The notes beneath the pieces were generated by a model that was not told the DNA's origin, made no database searches, and worked only from the letters and a program-made list of their open reading frames with translations. A stretch of 64,000 bases of DNA from Roseburia intestinalis L1-82 (GTDB taxonomy: Bacteria > Bacillota > Clostridia > Lachnospirales > Lachnospiraceae), in assembly GCF_900537995.1 (NCBI RefSeq), contig NZ_LR027880.1, forward strand, positions 2,054,001 through 2,118,000, in the 5' to 3' direction. Made by a program: the position numbers and the translations under genes. Shown in pieces: positions 54,947 to 64,000 of this stretch (the first letter of the stretch is position 1; every line of letters starts with the position of its first letter).

Positions 54947-55069
54947 GAGGTCTGTATACCAATATCGATAGATTTTGAAAAAGCACCCTAAGGGAGCTCT
55001 ATTAAAGTTACCCTTTTTTACCACCGATATGAAAAAGAAATTTTTTGCTAATTTATGGTTGACTTTTCA
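54947..55069 (+). other. Right non-coding end of the IS110-family element
   Basis: About 120 nt without a frame, containing small repeats (ATATCG near 54962 and CGATAT near 55025) and ending GGTTGACTTTTCA. It is much shorter than the left end, so a guide RNA is more likely encoded on the left. Confidence 0.6.
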
Positions 55070-56673
55070 TAGCTGGTCTCATAAAGTACTTTTTCATGCG
55101 CTGCATGCTGGTCGATGATGAACAGCTTGTCCTCATACTCTACCATCCAGTAAGTATCGAACAGCTGTCCGATGATCTTGTGTTTCTTCTTGGCATCTTT
55201 TGTCAGAAAACCTTCGGAGACTGCCGCAAGTTCCTGTTGCTCGTAAGTGACTTTTGACTCCGGTAAAGCTGCCGCTGTCTCTTCTGGCAGGCTTGCCGTT
55301 GTTTTATCCGCCTGTATTGGCTGCGGTACGGGTTTGGAAACGGTGTATGTATTGCTTTCCGATACCCGGTCCGCGGACTGTTCTGTGACAGCCGTTTCTT
55401 TCTTTGGAAGAAGCGAGTTAAAGACAGAAAGGTTTTCCGGCGGTGCTGATTCCTTCTGCGGTGCTGCGCTCTGCATCGGAATTGTTGTCTGCACGTCTTC
55501 ATTTTCTTTTGACGCAGCGAAACCGGACTGTCCGCCTGTTCCCTGCTGTATGTCCTGCGGCTGAAACCTTCCTCCACTCCGCACCATTTCAACACCCCGG
55601 CGCTCAAACGGTTCCGGGAGCGGTGCCTTGATGTTTTCACGTTTCCGTATCTTTTCTTCCTGCACCGGTACTTCAGGGATAAAATCTTTGTGCGTCAGCG
55701 CGCCCCGGATAATTTCAAACAATGTCTTATAGATCGCCTCATTGTTTGAAAAACGGAGTTCCATCTTCGTCGGATGCACGTTGACATCTAAAAGATCGGT
55801 ATCCATGGAAAAGTACAGAACGCAGAACGGATACTGGTGCTGCATCAGAAAGCCTTTGTACGCTTCCTCAATCGACTTTGAGAGCAGCGCGCTCTTGATA
55901 TAACGTCCGTTGATAAAGTAATTCTCAAAATTACGGTTTCCGCGGGAAATTAACGGTTTTCCGATAAAACCCTTGACATGAAAATACTCATTTTTATGGT
56001 CGATCTCTAAAAGCCCGGAGGTGATATCCCTGCCGTAGATATGATAGATCATATCTTTTTCCCTGGAATTGCCGGAGGTATGCATTTTCGTCTGACCGTT
56101 GTTGATGAATTTAAAGGAAACCCCCGGATGCGACAGGGCAAGACGCTCCATCAGGTCATTGATATAATTGCCCTCCGTCTGTGCTGTCTTTAAAAATTTG
56201 CGCCTCGCCGGTGTATTGTAAAAAAGATTGCGGACGATAAAAGTGGTTCCCTCCGGCGCACCAATCTCCTCATTTTCCTTTTCTTTCGAACCCTCAATAA
56301 CATAGCGGGTACCGGTCAGTTCCCCGTATGTTTTTGTGATCAGCTCGACCTGTGAAACTGCAGCGATACTTGAGAGCGCCTCACCGCGGAATCCCAAAGA
56401 GGTAATGCTCATCAGATCTTCCACGCTTTTGATCTTGCTGGTCGAATGGCGCAAAAAAGCAAGCGGAACCTGCGCCCGCTCGATGCCGCAGCCATTGTCC
56501 GTGATACGGATAAATGAAATACCGCCCTCTTTGATCTCAACTGTGACGGCAGTTGCCTTTGCATCGATGGCATTTTCCACCAGTTCTTTTACCACGGAAG
56601 AGGGGCGTTCCACAACTTCCCCGGCTGCAATCTTGTCAATTGTCTCCTGACTGAGCAGTGTAATTTCAGGCAT
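55048..56673 (-). pseudogene. mutL: mutL, N-terminal part (disrupted by IS110-family insertion)
   Basis: Codons 1-534 of mutL plus seven from the transposon, giving 541 residues. The GHKL ATPase motifs are intact (ELVENAIDAKA, DNGCGI, FRGEALSSIAAVS), as is the disordered linker. The endonuclease metal motif DQHAAHEKVLYE (521-532) is also present, but the insertion is two codons later, removing the rest of the C-terminal domain. MutL needs that domain to dimerise and to nick, so mismatch repair should fail. A stable N-terminal fragment could still bind MutS. Next gene upstream in the transcript is thyX (58 nt). Confidence 0.93.
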
Positions 56674-56730
56674 ACAGATTCACCTCTTTGTTTCAATCGT
56701 TTCTGCTGCATTTCCTGCAGCATTATTCTG

Positions 56731-57429
56731 TTATGGTCTTGGCATCTTAGGAACGCCGGACACCGGTTTCCCGCAAGGTCTTGTCTCGGAGCAGTATCCG
56801 AAGTAATCACATTTTGGCATAAACAGATTATCTGCGATCCAGCGCCATTCTTCCGAATATTCCGAAAGTGCTTTTCGGATGTCACCAAATAACTGGCGGT
56901 ATTCCCAGTATGCGCGGTTACACATTCTCTGATGGCTCATCTCCGTTAAACTGCGCAGATTTCTTTTATCCACGATCGACGCCGTCATGCCAAGCGGCAG
57001 TCCGTTTGCAACATCTTCCTTTGGAATCCCGTAGTCTTCCTGCAAAGCGCGGCATTCTTCATTGATATGCGCCATTAATGCCTGATATTTTTCCAATGCT
57101 TCTTTGTTGTTCTGGATCGACGGCGGGATGATGTAATCAAATCCGCGTCCGGCATAATTGATATAGCGTGTACTTGACTGTAAACGTGTCGGTGAGCCGC
57201 CAATATGTGTATACCACTCGCGCTCTACTCTCGCGGAATAGCCGGCAATGATCATCTCTACATTTACATATTCCATGACTCTTCCATGTCCGGAAATGAT
57301 ACAGTCCATGCCCCGTTTATAATTTTTCTCCGGATCTTCTACATTTCCTCCCCAGCAGACACCGGCGCGCTGTCCCATCAGCGTGATCGGGTTTTTAGTT
57401 GTCTCCGGCAAAATTGTAATTGTGCCCAT
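56731..57429 (-). CDS. thyX: ThyX-like FAD-dependent thymidylate synthase, divergent
   Basis: A 232-residue protein related to ThyX. The signature RHRxxSxNExSxRY appears as THIGGSPTRLQSSTRY (residues 74-89), keeping His, Ser and SxRY but not the two Arg or the Asn-Glu. The C-terminal half has VDKRNLRSLTEMSHQRMCNRAYWEYR, comparable to the NLR...WEIR region of ThyX, and a Cys-rich tail. If active, it makes dTMP with FADH2. It lies between mutS and mutL, a link of nucleotide synthesis and repair. A divergent subfamily with another role is possible. Confidence 0.75.
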   Translation of the reverse strand: MGTITILPETTKNPITLMGQRAGVCWGGNVEDPEKNYKRGMDCIISGHGRVMEYVNVEMIIAGYSARVEREWYTHIGGSPTRLQSSTRYINYAGRGFDYIIPPSIQNNKEALEKYQALMAHINEECRALQEDYGIPKEDVANGLPLGMTASIVDKRNLRSLTEMSHQRMCNRAYWEYRQLFGDIRKALSEYSEEWRWIADNLFMPKCDYFGYCSETRPCGKPVSGVPKMPRP

Positions 57430-57447
57430 AAATTTTATTCTCCATTT

Positions 57448-60123
57448 CTACCAGCGGTTTTTTATTTTATTCTGTAATTCATAAAGTTTGTTTAATGCCT
57501 CGATTGGTGTCAGATTTCCGACATCAATCGTTTTTAACTCTTCTAAAATATCATCGTCCTTTACGGTATCAAATAAAGACATCTGTGTCAAATCAACTTC
57601 ATCCAAACGTTCTTTTTTCTTTTTCGTTCCTGCCGTTGCAGGCGTGATGTTTTTCGTGACAGACGTGATATCATTTGCGCTCAGCTCTTCCACGATTTCT
57701 TTGGCGCGTTCAATCACGGAATCCGGAACACCGGCAAGTTTTGCAACCTGGATACCGTAGCTCTTATCCGCACCGCCCTGCACGATCTTGCGCAGAAATA
57801 CAATGTCGTCGCCTTTTTCTTTGACCGCGATACAGTAATTGTGGACGTTGTTTAACTTTCCTTCCAGCTCAGTCAGCTCGTGATAATGTGTCGCAAACAG
57901 TGTCTTTGCACCGAGCAGACGCGGGTTGCTGATATGTTCAACTACCGCCCATGCGATACTTAAACCGTCAAAGGTACTTGTTCCGCGTCCGATCTCATCG
58001 AGTACTAAAAGCGAATTGGATGTGGCATTGCGCAGGATATTTGCGACCTCGTTCATCTCCACCATAAAGGTACTCTGACCGCTTGCAAGATCATCCGATG
58101 CCCCGACACGGGTAAAAATACGATCCACGATGCCGATCTTTGCCGATGTCGCTGGAACAAAACTTCCGATCTGTGCCATCAGAACGATCAATGCAGCCTG
58201 TCTCATGTAAGTGGATTTGCCTGCCATGTTCGGTCCGGTTATGATTGCAATACGGTTATTTCCGTTATCTAAATATGTATCGTTATCGATGAACATATCG
58301 TTTGTGATCATTTTTTCGACAACCGGATGTCTGCCGCCCTTGATATCGATCACTCCACTGTTGGTCATCTTTGGTCTGCAGTAATTATTCTGGTCTGCAA
58401 CGACTGCAAGTGATACAAAAACGTCTAAGTTTGCGATTGCTTTCGCTGTCCGCTGGATACGGACAACTTCTTCTGCAATTTTATTCCGTACTTCACAGAA
58501 CAGATCATACTCTAAGCTGACGAGCTTGTCCTCCGCGCCTAAGATCATATCTTCTAATTCTTTTAATTCCGGTGTGATGTAACGCTCCGCATTGGCAAGT
58601 GTCTGTTTTCTGGTAAAATAATCCGGCACCAGATCCTTGTAGGAATTGGTCACTTCCAGATAATAGCCGAACACTTTGTTGTATTTGATCTTTAAATTTT
58701 TAATTCCGGTCTTTTCGCGCTCTTTTGCCTCTAACTCTGCAAGCCAGGTCTTACCCTCTGTTTTGGCATTGCGGTATTTATCGACATCCTCATTATAACC
58801 TTCCTTGATCAGTCCGCCCTCGCGCACAGAGATCGGCGGTTCTTCCATGATCGAACGATCTACCAGGGAGCAGAGTTCTTCCATGGCATCAATGTCGTTC
58901 TGGATATTTTTTAGCAGTGCACCGTCAAACTCATCGAGCAGGGATTTGATCGGAGGCAGCATGCTGATAGAATTCTTAAATGCGATCAGATCACGCGGAT
59001 TGGCTGTCCGGTAAGTCACACGGGTGATCAGACGCTCAAGGTCATAAATCGGATTTAAATACTCGCGCAATTCCTCCCTTGTGATCACATGATCGTTTAA
59101 CTCACCAATGGCTTCCTGGCGCAGTTCAATCTCGGTTTTATCGATCAATGGCTGTTCCACATAAGCACGAAGTGTCCTTGCTCCCATCGCTGTTTTGGTT
59201 TTATCTAACACCCATAGCAGTGAACCGCGTTTTTGCTTTTCACGCAGTGTCTCCACCAGCTCTAAATTACGTCTGGTCGAACTGTCTATGATCATATATT
59301 TCCCGGTTGAGTATGGATGAATCGCAGAAAGATTGCCAAGATCATTTTTCTGTGTTTCATACAGATAGCGGAGCAATGCCCCCGCAGCGATCGTGCCGCA
59401 CGCATAATCAGATAATCCAAGCCCCTCAAGACTCTGCACCTTAAAATGTTCTTTTAACGTATTTTCTGCCGTCTCGTCACTGAAATACCATGCCTCTAAA
59501 GAGTACACTGCAATACCAAGGCGATTTTTCATATCAGAGAGATCGACACCGCTCATATAAAAGCTCTCATTGCAGATGATCTCGGATGGTGCAAATTTGT
59601 TGATCTCGTCAATCAGTTTCCGCTCCGTATCGACCTCTGTAACAAAATAGTCTCCGGTCGAGATGTCCGCTAATGAAATACCGTATTTATCTGCAAGATA
59701 TACGATACACATAATGTAATTATTTTTGGATTCGTCGAGAGCCTGCATGTCTGTGTTTGTTCCCGGTGTGACGATGCGGATCACCTCACGCTTTACAAGA
59801 CCTTTTGCAAGTTTTGGATCCTCCACCTGCTCACAGATCGCAACTTTATGACCGTTTGCAACCAGTTTATTTAAGTATCCTTCCACTGCATGATAAGGAA
59901 CACCGCACATCGGCGCGCGTTCCTCTGCACCACAGCTTTTGCCGGTCAGCGTCAGTTCAAGTTCTTTTGAGACAACGATCGCATCATCAAAAAACATCTC
60001 ATAAAAATCACCGAGTCTGTAAAACAAAATGCAATCTTTATATTCCTCTTTTGTTTTTAAATATTGCTGCATCATAGGTGTATATTCTGCCACGTCTTTA
60101 ACCTCTGTTCTTTTTCTATTCAT
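57448..60123 (-). CDS. mutS: DNA mismatch recognition protein MutS
   Basis: An 891-residue MutS1. The mismatch-recognition FYE motif is in FYRLGDFYEMFFDDA, and the ATPase has GPNMAGKSTYMRQ, DEIGRGTSTFDG and ATHYHELTELE. Domain order and length are normal, and no frame damage is seen. It binds mispairs and calls MutL, whose gene is disrupted downstream. The start is uncertain between adjacent ATGs at 60126 and 60123; no strong ribosome binding site is present. Confidence 0.95.
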   Translation of the reverse strand: MNRKRTEVKDVAEYTPMMQQYLKTKEEYKDCILFYRLGDFYEMFFDDAIVVSKELELTLTGKSCGAEERAPMCGVPYHAVEGYLNKLVANGHKVAICEQVEDPKLAKGLVKREVIRIVTPGTNTDMQALDESKNNYIMCIVYLADKYGISLADISTGDYFVTEVDTERKLIDEINKFAPSEIICNESFYMSGVDLSDMKNRLGIAVYSLEAWYFSDETAENTLKEHFKVQSLEGLGLSDYACGTIAAGALLRYLYETQKNDLGNLSAIHPYSTGKYMIIDSSTRRNLELVETLREKQKRGSLLWVLDKTKTAMGARTLRAYVEQPLIDKTEIELRQEAIGELNDHVITREELREYLNPIYDLERLITRVTYRTANPRDLIAFKNSISMLPPIKSLLDEFDGALLKNIQNDIDAMEELCSLVDRSIMEEPPISVREGGLIKEGYNEDVDKYRNAKTEGKTWLAELEAKEREKTGIKNLKIKYNKVFGYYLEVTNSYKDLVPDYFTRKQTLANAERYITPELKELEDMILGAEDKLVSLEYDLFCEVRNKIAEEVVRIQRTAKAIANLDVFVSLAVVADQNNYCRPKMTNSGVIDIKGGRHPVVEKMITNDMFIDNDTYLDNGNNRIAIITGPNMAGKSTYMRQAALIVLMAQIGSFVPATSAKIGIVDRIFTRVGASDDLASGQSTFMVEMNEVANILRNATSNSLLVLDEIGRGTSTFDGLSIAWAVVEHISNPRLLGAKTLFATHYHELTELEGKLNNVHNYCIAVKEKGDDIVFLRKIVQGGADKSYGIQVAKLAGVPDSVIERAKEIVEELSANDITSVTKNITPATAGTKKKKERLDEVDLTQMSLFDTVKDDDILEELKTIDVGNLTPIEALNKLYELQNKIKNRW

Positions 60124-60175
60124 CATAATAGCGTCCGTCAAATGGATCATCTATTTTTTTCATAATTGTAATCTA

Positions 60176-61807
60176 TCATTTACTCTCTATGGCATATCTA
60201 CCGATTGCCTCGGCAACCTTTAAGCCGTCCATTGCCGCAGACATGATACCACCTGCATATCCGGCGCCTTCCCCGCATGGGTAAATGCCGCGGATATTCG
60301 ACTGGAATGATTCATCACGCACGATACGCACCGGGGAAGATGTACGGCTTTCGACACCGGAAAGGATCGCATCCTCACGGTCAAATTCCGGAATCGCACG
60401 GGAAAAATGATGCATTCCTTCTATGAATGATTCCTCTAATTCTTCCGGCAGAAGTCCTCTCAAATTACAAAGTACGGAATCACCCTTTGTTGTACTCTCA
60501 AATGCACCGTAGGAAACGGAAGGACGATTTTTACAGTAATCACCAAACAACTGCTGTGGGATCTTTCCATTTCCAAGTTTCCATGCCCGCTCCTCCAGAC
60601 GTTCCTGAAAACGGACGCCGGACAGTACATCTTCTTTCCCATCGGCATCTTCTAAAACGCCATGACGGATCGCATCCGCCTTAAAATCTTCCGGTGTGAC
60701 GGAGACGATGATCGCACTGTTTGCGTTGCTGCCGCCACGGTCCGAGTAACTCATACCGTTGACTGCAAGACGGTGTTCTTCGGAGGAAGCGTTTACGACA
60801 TAACCGCCCGGACACATGCAAAAGGAGTATACCCCTCTGCCGGAGGGAAGATTTGCCGTCACTTTATAAGGTGCCGCAGGAAGTTTGTCTGCATATAAAT
60901 CTCCGTACTGTGTCAGATTGACCTCGCTCTGCGGATGCTCCACACGGAATCCGACCGCAAAGGATTTTGCCTGCATATTTAAGCCCTTTTCCTGTAACAG
61001 CGAAAACGTATCCCTTGCACTGTGACCGATGGCAAGGATCAGGCAGTCGGTATCGATTTGTCTGTCGTGATTTAATTCGATAGATTTTAAGTTCCCGTTT
61101 TTGCCGGTGGAAAATCCGGTAACACAGGTCTCAAATAAAAACTCTACGCCATTTTCTGTCATAAATTCCCGCATCCGTTTTATCACATCTGCAAGAATGT
61201 CTGTGCCGATATGTGGTTTGTTTTCATATAAAATATGTTCCGGTGCCCCAAATTTTACGAATGTTTCAAGAACAAAACGGTTCCTTCCAATGGGATCTTT
61301 GACCAATGTATTTAATTTTCCATCGGAAAAGGTTCCTGCACCGCCCTCTCCGAACTGGACGTTCGAGGCGGTGTCTAAGACACCGGTCTCCCAGAACTTC
61401 TGCACATCCGCAGTCCGTTCTTCGACCTTTTTACCACGCTCTGTCACGATCGGATGAAAACCCTCTGACATTAATGCATAGGCACAGAACAGTCCGGCAG
61501 GGCCTGCCCCCGCGATCACAGGTGTGCGTGAAGGATTTATGACTTCCGGAAGGACGTATTTTTTCACTTTGATTGACATAACATTATTATTGTTAACCTT
61601 TTTTAAAATTTTCTGGTCGTCTGCCGTCTCTACATCTACGGAGTACACATAAAACAGATCCGGCTTCTTCCTTGCGTCAATGGATTTTTTGACGATCTGG
61701 TATTGAAAAGGCGTGTCCGCCTTTAATTTCAACGCTTTTTTGATCTTTTGCTCTAACTGCACCGTATCATGTGTTACTGGCAGCTTGATCTGATTAATTC
61801 GAATCAT
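60176..61807 (-). CDS. FAD-dependent oxidoreductase, uncharacterised FAD/NAD(P)-binding family
   Basis: A 543-residue protein with an N-terminal extension (MIRINQIKLPVTHDTVQLEQ) and the dinucleotide loop VIAGAGPAGLFCAYALMSEG. The downstream motifs FGEGGAGTFSDGKLNT, FAVGFRVEHPQSEVN and the closing IYPCGEGAGYAGGIMSAAMDG define a widespread family of unknown substrate. GAGGA before ATG 61807 sets the start. It overlaps the upstream HI0933-type gene by 14 nt, so the two flavoproteins are probably translated together. Confidence 0.88.
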   Translation of the reverse strand: MIRINQIKLPVTHDTVQLEQKIKKALKLKADTPFQYQIVKKSIDARKKPDLFYVYSVDVETADDQKILKKVNNNNVMSIKVKKYVLPEVINPSRTPVIAGAGPAGLFCAYALMSEGFHPIVTERGKKVEERTADVQKFWETGVLDTASNVQFGEGGAGTFSDGKLNTLVKDPIGRNRFVLETFVKFGAPEHILYENKPHIGTDILADVIKRMREFMTENGVEFLFETCVTGFSTGKNGNLKSIELNHDRQIDTDCLILAIGHSARDTFSLLQEKGLNMQAKSFAVGFRVEHPQSEVNLTQYGDLYADKLPAAPYKVTANLPSGRGVYSFCMCPGGYVVNASSEEHRLAVNGMSYSDRGGSNANSAIIVSVTPEDFKADAIRHGVLEDADGKEDVLSGVRFQERLEERAWKLGNGKIPQQLFGDYCKNRPSVSYGAFESTTKGDSVLCNLRGLLPEELEESFIEGMHHFSRAIPEFDREDAILSGVESRTSSPVRIVRDESFQSNIRGIYPCGEGAGYAGGIMSAAMDGLKVAEAIGRYAIESK

Positions 61808-63077
61808 AATTTCCTCGTTTCTTCCTGTGCGCTTTTTTTCCCGGATGTGCATATTCTCCTGCGTGGCTTCCTGCCACATATCCGCTGGACCAAGCCCATT
61901 GCAGATTATATCCACCGCAGATACCATCAATATCAACGACTTCTCCTGCGAAAAACAGTCCCGGAATTAATTTTGACATCATGCTGGCTGCATCGATCTC
62001 GCGTGTGTCCACACCGCCCGCACAGACCTGTGCCTGCGCGATATCTTTGCTTCCTGTGATGTCGACACGCAGGTCTTTCAGCAGTTTTGTCAGACGTGTC
62101 AGTTGTTTTTCCGGTACTTTTTTTGACGGAATATGAAGATCAATCCCGGCTTCTTTTAAGAGTACCTCTGCAAGCTTTTTATTGCAGAGACCGATCATCG
62201 CCTGAGAGGCATCTTTTCCGTGAGCATTCATGCAAAAACGCAGTTTCAGCAGATCATTCACTTCCCCAAAAGACCGGTCCGGCATAAAATCGATCTGTGC
62301 ATATACCTGTTTTTTTTGTTTTAAAGCTCTGGTTGCATATCGGCTGATCTGAAAAACCGGAATTCCCGATATTCCATAATCCGTCAGCTGTAATTCACCA
62401 CGTTCTCTGGTCGTTTCTGCTCCGTTTATGTACAGTCTTATCGAAACTTCTGCACGGATTCCTGCAAGCATTTTAAAGAATGACTGCCTGCACTGCAACG
62501 GCACCAGCGCCGGTACAATATCTATGATATGGTGCCCAAAGTGTTCAATATATGGAAGCGCACTGCCGTCACTCCCACTCTTCGGCGAAGCGAAAAGACC
62601 GGTTGCAAAAATGATTGATTTTGCGCGAAAATCTCCTGTGCCTGTCCGGATCAGAAAGAAATCTCCCTGTCTTTTTATTGCTTTGATCTCACAGGAGACA
62701 ATCTCCTTTACACCGGTATATGCGGCTTCCATGCGAAGGACATCCAGAACAGAAGCAGCCTGTTCACTCGCCGGGTAATAATAGCCGTTTTTTATTTTTG
62801 GTTCGATACCGATCTCACGAAAAAACGCCACTGTTTTTTTCTGATCGAACTGTCTGAATACCGGTACAGCAAAAGCAGGGTTTTCGCCTCTGTAACACGA
62901 TAATCCCTGCACCTCGTTTGTATAATTACATTTTCCATTCCCCGTGGCAAGTATTTTTTTACCTACACGGTCCATATGTTCTAAGATGATTGTATCTGCA
63001 CCTGCTAAAGCAGACGCAATAGAAGCCATCAGCCCGGATGCTCCGCCGCCAATGACTGCAACTTCTGTTTCTGTCAT
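61794..63077 (-). CDS. HI0933-family NAD(P)/FAD-dependent oxidoreductase
   Basis: A 427-residue protein with VAVIGGGASGLMASIASALAG, KKILATGNGKCNYTNE and the end motif GLFFAGEVVDIDGICGGYNLQWAWSSG. These are the hallmarks of the HI0933 (YhiN-like) family. The reaction is unknown. Confidence 0.9.
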   Translation of the reverse strand: MTETEVAVIGGGASGLMASIASALAGADTIILEHMDRVGKKILATGNGKCNYTNEVQGLSCYRGENPAFAVPVFRQFDQKKTVAFFREIGIEPKIKNGYYYPASEQAASVLDVLRMEAAYTGVKEIVSCEIKAIKRQGDFFLIRTGTGDFRAKSIIFATGLFASPKSGSDGSALPYIEHFGHHIIDIVPALVPLQCRQSFFKMLAGIRAEVSIRLYINGAETTRERGELQLTDYGISGIPVFQISRYATRALKQKKQVYAQIDFMPDRSFGEVNDLLKLRFCMNAHGKDASQAMIGLCNKKLAEVLLKEAGIDLHIPSKKVPEKQLTRLTKLLKDLRVDITGSKDIAQAQVCAGGVDTREIDAASMMSKLIPGLFFAGEVVDIDGICGGYNLQWAWSSGYVAGSHAGEYAHPGKKAHRKKRGNYDSN

Positions 63078-63226
63078 ATTAAAAACCTTTTTCGATATTT
63101 ATATAGTTTATTTGTCCGTAACAGGATAAACTATTGATTATTTTAACATACAAAAAACAAACATTCAATCCGTGAAACCCATAGTTATTGCTGGTAATTC
63201 ATCAATATCAGAAAGGCTGCAGCAAT

Positions 63227-63613
63227 CTAACTGGAATAGCTCTCCAAAAAGGCGTACAATTCCTGATCGTCCGAAAACCGGATCCCATTTTCCAATTTCT
63301 TTACCATATCTTCATTCAGATCACGGATGCGGATATTTGTTTCAAAGAATTCTGTGATACCATCACTCTGGTATACGACCAGAATCCCATCCTTTTGTTT
63401 TATGATATACGCATAAGGTTCATAAACTGCAAGACTCTCTGTTGTCTTAAGTTCTTTTTCTGTATCCGTTTCTGCCGGCATTTCTTCGGTTGCCGCAGCA
63501 AGATCCTGTTCTTTTTCCCCCGTATCCTGTTGTGTAAACAGTAAATAAACAACCATGACCAATAAAAGAAAGATCATTCCGGTAAAAAGGCAAATACTCG
63601 TCGTTTTTTTCAT
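63227..63613 (-). CDS. Membrane-anchored BofC C-terminal-domain-like protein
   Basis: A 128-residue protein: N-terminal transmembrane helix (ICLFTGMIFLLLVMVVYLLF), an acidic Glu/Thr-rich linker, and a C-terminal domain (YIIKQKDGILVVYQSDGI...IRIRDLNEDMVKKLENGIRF...LYAFLESYSS) that resembles the BofC C-terminal domain. In Bacillus BofC delays sigma-K activation in spore formation; here only the domain is shared, and a sporulation role is inference. GGAG precedes ATG 63613. Confidence 0.7.
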   Translation of the reverse strand: MKKTTSICLFTGMIFLLLVMVVYLLFTQQDTGEKEQDLAAATEEMPAETDTEKELKTTESLAVYEPYAYIIKQKDGILVVYQSDGITEFFETNIRIRDLNEDMVKKLENGIRFSDDQELYAFLESYSS

Positions 63614-63725
63614 CCCATCACTCCATATTCCGGTTTTACGATAAGTATTTGCCAAATTTTACTTTTTATTCACTTGTCAGAAATATTTTTTCATGGTCAT
63701 AGAATGTCTAAACACATGCCGTCAG

Positions 63726-64000
63726 CTATTTTAATAAGTGCATTTTTTTTGCGACATCTGCCAGCATGCGGCCTTTCGGGAAACGCAAGATTTCCTGCTC
63801 ATTTAATCCTTTTAACAGCAACAGTAACACTGCATATACCGCCGCTCCAATCACGATCGACAAAAGCGTTGCTACAGCATTAACACGCAGCACGTACAGA
63901 ATGCCATGATAGACGAGCCATACAACAACACCCATACCGGCAGCGGCGATTGCAGGGACAAAAAATGTTTTTCGAATTTCCTGATGATATCCACTGTAAC
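63726..64000 (-). CDS. Polysaccharide flippase (SpoVB/MurJ-like), C-terminal end
   Basis: The frame is open to the window edge (YSGYHQEIRKTFFVPAIAAAG) before the first internal ATG at 63935, so this is the end of a longer minus-strand gene. Visible are two transmembrane segments (MGVVVWLVYHGILYVL, LLSIVIGAAVYAVLLLLL) and the final FPKGRMLADVAKKMHLLK, which match the end of SpoVB-type MOP-superfamily flippases. It would move lipid-linked wall or surface precursors. Confidence 0.75.
   Translation of the reverse strand, partial: YSGYHQEIRKTFFVPAIAAAGMGVVVWLVYHGILYVLRVNAVATLLSIVIGAAVYAVLLLLLKGLNEQEILRFPKGRMLADVAKKMHLLK

Larger units (their letters stand above)
53512..55069 (+). mobile_element. 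Complete IS110-family insertion sequence inside mutL (about 1,560 bp)
   Basis: The element is flanked by TA at 53510-53511 and 55070-55071. Deleting 53512-55071 joins AGC-TAC-AAG and restores ETSYKKTMKKVREK in frame, which defines the ends to within this dinucleotide. The absence of terminal inverted repeats, a two-base core and a long 265-nt left non-coding end are typical of IS110, which moves through a circular form guided by a bridge RNA. The transposase is full length. Confidence 0.9.

Noticed and set aside
24635..55071. Composite transposon bounded by the two insertion sequences
   Set aside because: They belong to unrelated families with different ends and mechanisms, and the DNA between them is core genome in conserved order.
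53041..56673. Naturally split MutL encoded by two genes
   Set aside because: The C-terminal part has no ribosome binding site, and the junction rebuilds one frame exactly when the insertion is removed.

Overview
The window looks like chromosomal DNA from a low-GC Firmicute of the Clostridia, most likely a Lachnospiraceae (Roseburia-like). The inference rests on conserved gene orders: rplU-prp-rpmA-obgE-yhbY-nadD-yqeK-rsfS, yggS-sepF-ylmH, mreBCD-mrdA-min-rodA, and the mutS/mutL/miaA block. It also rests on Firmicute-specific genes (recU, hisZ with short hisG, prp, a BofC-C-like gene). No rRNA, tRNA or CRISPR array was recognised.

Layout. 1-5.9 kb (+): end of a PepD dipeptidase, an M23 peptidase, two pseudouridine synthases flanking a YgiQ radical SAM protein, and recU. 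5.9-11.2 kb (+): a histidine operon (hisZ-G-D-B-IE) behind a consensus promoter; the last gene fuses HisIE to a degenerate HisF/HisA-like domain. 11.3-14.3 kb: an AlbA-type ATP-binding gene broken by an in-frame TGA, an acyltransferase and a small membrane protein. 14.3-23.8 kb (+): two radical-SAM-linked genes, RNase E/G, uppP and the ribosomal protein/Obg cluster. 23.9-27.3 kb: lexA and a divergent yneA-like SOS division inhibitor, now pushed apart by a complete IS66-family element. 27.5-30.8 kb: acyltransferase, tyrosine recombinase, TtcA-like protein, dtd. 30.9-32.8 kb: a secreted-protein gene wrecked by one stop and four frameshifts.

33.1-64 kb is almost all on the minus strand: a cytidylate-kinase-like gene; an operon for division and envelope functions (HlyD-like, yggS, sepF, ylmH, aroB, lspA, rluD); the cell-shape cluster (radC, mreB, mreC, mreD, a very large PBP2, minD, a short minE without minC, rodA, mgsA, D,D-carboxypeptidase); a methionine gamma-lyase-like gene, miaA, mutL, thyX and mutS; then two FAD proteins, a BofC-like protein and the end of a flippase.

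The main result is that mutL is split by an intact IS110-family element. Removing the element with one copy of a TA dinucleotide restores a continuous 690-codon frame. The strain is therefore predicted to lack MutL-dependent mismatch repair while mutS is intact. Two nearby genes carry lesions of the kind a mutator would accumulate: four frameshifts that all move the frame by -1 and each can be repaired by one added A, and a TGG-to-TGA-type nonsense codon. The second transposon lies in the lexA-yneA control region, and its target duplication supplies part of the yneA -35 box. The IS110 left end holds structured non-coding sequence that could encode a bridge RNA. A 25-nt hairpin repeated at three gene ends may be a lineage-specific 3' RNA element.
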